Of a stretch of 64,000 bases of DNA, positions 62,137 through 64,000 are shown piece by piece. The stretch comes from Tepidimicrobium xylanilyticum (lineage in GTDB: Bacteria; Bacillota; Clostridia; Tissierellales; Tepidimicrobiaceae). The position numbers were made by a program, and so were the translations under genes. The DNA lies in contig NZ_FNNG01000002.1 in the NCBI RefSeq assembly GCF_900106765.1, forward strand, positions 248,001-312,000, written 5' to 3'. Under the pieces are notes generated by a model. It did no database searches. It had not been told where the DNA came from and saw only the letters and a program-made list of their open reading frames with translations. Every line of letters starts with the position of its first letter. Positions within the stretch are counted from its first letter, which is position 1.

Positions 62137-63156
62137 TTGAAAATTGCAATTGTAACAGATAAATCCAGAATGGATTTTATACCATCGGAAGAAGGTTTTA
62201 AGGAAGATGAACAGAAGAGAAAAACCTTAGAAGAACTAAGTTCAATCCTTTCTCGTAAATATGATTGCATCTCCTTAATTGCCGATGACAATATAATTAA
62301 CCAGCTGAAAGCTGAGAATGTAGACCTAGTCTTTAATCTGTGTAATGGAATAAAAGGAGATAGTAAACTTGCCCAATTACCCGCTCTTCTAGAATATGCC
62401 TGTATACCTTACACCGGTTCTTCTATACTAGGTCATACTCTTGCCATAAATAAAGTTTACTCATCAAAGATTTTCAAGGCAAATGATATACCTATACCCG
62501 ACTTCGTTCCAATCTACAATATTGATCAACTTGAGAACTTAAGTATGAAGTTTCCAATTCTGATAAAGCCTAACGATGAAGGCTCCAGTAGGGGGATTCA
62601 TCAAGATAGCTTGGTATTCGACATGGATAGCCTAATTAAAAAGGTTTCTGAAGAGTTGGAAATATATAACCCACCTATTATGTTGACTAAGTATATTGAA
62701 GGAAGAGAATTTTCTGTAGGCATTATTGGGAATGGAGAAGATTTAATGGTATTGCCCATTCAAGAATTAGACCTTTCTAATCTTCCTGAGAATTTCAATA
62801 AATTCTACAGTTTCGAAGTTAAGGCTTATTTAAAAGATAGGACTATATACCATATTCCAGCTAGACTAACCGATGAAGAAAAAAAACTTTTGGAAAACAC
62901 CGCGATAAAAGCTTTTAAAGCTTTAGGCTTAAGAGATTATGCTAGAGTGGATATTATACTAAAGGATGGCATTCCTCATGTATTGGAAGTAAACTCACTT
63001 CCTGGACTTATGAAAGGCAAAAGCTCTTTATATAGGATGGCTGAAGCTACCGACTTGGGATATGAGGGTTTAGTATTAAAGATAGTAGAAACTGCCATTA
63101 AAAGATATCAGTTTGAAAACAACACCTTTGATGGCCCAAGGATAGTCAATATTTAA
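62137..63156 (+). CDS. D-alanine-D-alanine ligase-like ATP-grasp protein
   Basis: 339 residues. FNLCNGIKGDS, PYTGSSILGHTLAINK, PILIKPNDEGSSRGI and VLEVNSLPGLMKG follow the Ddl pattern. TTG start after AAAGGGGG. The FNLCNG opening and TKYIEGREF differ in detail from housekeeping Ddl, so an accessory ligase of similar chemistry is possible. About 210 bases upstream hold no recognised feature. Confidence 0.8.
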   Translation: MKIAIVTDKSRMDFIPSEEGFKEDEQKRKTLEELSSILSRKYDCISLIADDNIINQLKAENVDLVFNLCNGIKGDSKLAQLPALLEYACIPYTGSSILGHTLAINKVYSSKIFKANDIPIPDFVPIYNIDQLENLSMKFPILIKPNDEGSSRGIHQDSLVFDMDSLIKKVSEELEIYNPPIMLTKYIEGREFSVGIIGNGEDLMVLPIQELDLSNLPENFNKFYSFEVKAYLKDRTIYHIPARLTDEEKKLLENTAIKAFKALGLRDYARVDIILKDGIPHVLEVNSLPGLMKGKSSLYRMAEATDLGYEGLVLKIVETAIKRYQFENNTFDGPRIVNI

Positions 63157-63184
63157 TAAAGCTTAGAAGGACACTCCCTTATCC

Positions 63185-64000
63185 CTATCTATTAACTTCT
63201 ATTACATAGGGTAAAGGGAGGTACCTACTAATTCCCAGATTCTTAGTTACTGTAGTGCCATCTTCGTATTTTATGATTACCGTGGATTCTACAGTAGCTC
63301 CGTCTATTCCTTTAAGAATTACCTTTTCCTCTCCTTCTGACAAATACTTGTTGACTTCATAATGAACAGGAGCTTTAACCTTATCTATAATATTGTGATG
63401 CCATTCTACCTTAGGGGGCTTTTTCTGACCATAAAACCCGATATATAGTCTATGCCCTACTAGCTCAGACCATATTAATATAGGGAAATCCTTATTATTC
63501 TTAAATTTAAAATCCTTACTTCCATATGCTACCGTAGCATCCTGACCATAGGGGACATAATTAACAGGCATAGAATGATTATGTCTTTCAATGATTTCTA
63601 AATCGCTTAGTATTGCTACGTTATATAATGTGGATGCAATTTTACATACCCCTCCACCTTCCGACTGAACGATATTTGGTCCTGCAAAGGAGGCTCCCAT
63701 TTTATATCCTCTATCTTTGGTATAGGGTCCGATTTGTTCATTCTGAGAAAATATCTCTTGTGGAGGAATCACTATCCCCTTCACCGATTCTGATGCTAAT
63801 TTTACATTGTATTCTTCTCCAGGTAATGGATCTACTAAGACTGAACAGAAAGCTGCCATCAATACATTAGCATTGTTTTGTCTCTGAGCCTGTAAGAATT
63901 TTTCATCATTAATCCAAGGGAGGTTGTTAACCCTGCCAGATGTATTGGGCACATCTATCTGAATTTCTTCTGGTTTAGCTTCGTCGATTTTTATTTCGAT
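63185..64000 (-). CDS. VanW-family protein, 5' end cut by window edge
   Basis: The frame is open past the right edge, so the start lies outside. The visible 271 residues include the VanW domain: FSQNEQIGPYTKDRGYKMG, EGGGVCKIASTLYNVAIL and HNHSMPVNYVPYGQDATVAYG, then the GFYG strand, and a C-terminal G5-like tail. VanW proteins are surface or cell-wall associated with unproven function. It converges with the D-Ala ligase-like gene. Confidence 0.88.
   Translation of the reverse strand: MEIKIDEAKPEEIQIDVPNTSGRVNNLPWINDEKFLQAQRQNNANVLMAAFCSVLVDPLPGEEYNVKLASESVKGIVIPPQEIFSQNEQIGPYTKDRGYKMGASFAGPNIVQSEGGGVCKIASTLYNVAILSDLEIIERHNHSMPVNYVPYGQDATVAYGSKDFKFKNNKDFPILIWSELVGHRLYIGFYGQKKPPKVEWHHNIIDKVKAPVHYEVNKYLSEGEEKVILKGIDGATVESTVIIKYEDGTTVTKNLGISRYLPLPYVIEVNR

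Noticed and set aside
1-64000. CRISPR arrays, rRNA and tRNA genes
   Set aside because: No regularly spaced repeats, cloverleaf-like sequences or rRNA blocks were recognised on either strand by reading; a dedicated scan was not possible.

Overview
The window is low-GC DNA from a Gram-positive anaerobe, most likely a member of the Clostridia/Tissierellia. The signs are AT-rich codon use, strong AGGAGG-type ribosome sites, TTG/GTG starts, oxygen-independent cobalamin synthesis, a biotin-type sodium-pump beta subunit and a selenium gene cluster. The genus cannot be fixed from the sequence alone. No rRNA, tRNA, CRISPR array or intact insertion sequence was seen.

Layout. 1-2000: FmdE-like protein with a FecCD/FecE-type ABC importer that runs off the left edge. 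2000-5750: a multispanning membrane protein, an FAD oxidoreductase and a coupled transposase-like DNA-binding protein. 5900-8140: Fe-S aldo/keto reductase, then a two-gene unit (DUF6530-like, GIY-YIG-like) behind a promoter with a large palindrome. 8250-10660: nucleoside-gate membrane protein, OadB-like sodium-pump subunit and a 40-residue membrane protein. 10880-11770: ferritin-like/VIT1 fusion. 11790-32200: almost all of the anaerobic cobalamin pathway on the minus strand, in two riboswitch-controlled units: cbiMNQO-cbiK-btuF-btuD-cbiL-cbiH, and btuF-btuC-btuD*-cbiP-cbiB-cobD-cbiA-cbiC-cbiD-cbiE-cbiT-cbiF-cbiG-cbiJ-Cys-rich protein. 32900-33760: pdxS without pdxT beside it. 33890-35160: an orphan riboswitch-controlled permease. 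35250-38910: ribDEBAH behind an FMN riboswitch. 39130-40970: cobU-cobS-cobC. 41090-45340: a fourth cobalamin riboswitch, btuFCD and the alpha-ribazole salvage pair cblT-cblS. 45360-50220: a BcrA/LanFEG-type ABC exporter with a two-component system. 50380-53270: a selenium-metabolism cluster (class V aminotransferase, YedE, TusA-like, DUF3343). 53390-58850: YibE/F protein, alkaline phosphatase, MATE exporter, sugar-phosphate isomerase-like protein. 59170-64000: TraX-like protein, two alpha/beta hydrolases, D-Ala-D-Ala ligase-like protein and a VanW protein cut by the right edge.

The most interesting signal is that three enzymes which normally take nitrogen from glutamine all lack an evident glutaminase here. 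CbiA has Ser in place of the catalytic Cys of its glutaminase domain. CbiP has lost that whole domain by an in-frame internal deletion that keeps its C-terminal tail. PdxS has no PdxT neighbour. This fits a lineage that feeds free ammonia to these synthetases, as an amino-acid fermenter could. The competing reading is decay: cbiE and cbiJ in the same operon have no normal start codon for their conserved N-termini, and the OadB homologue carries an in-frame deletion of about 40 residues.

Together the genes make, import and remodel corrinoids: cobalt uptake and insertion, corrin ring synthesis, corrinoid import through several BtuFCD sets, and nucleotide-loop assembly from salvaged alpha-ribazole, under four cobalamin riboswitches. 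Riboflavin and PLP synthesis lie between these units.
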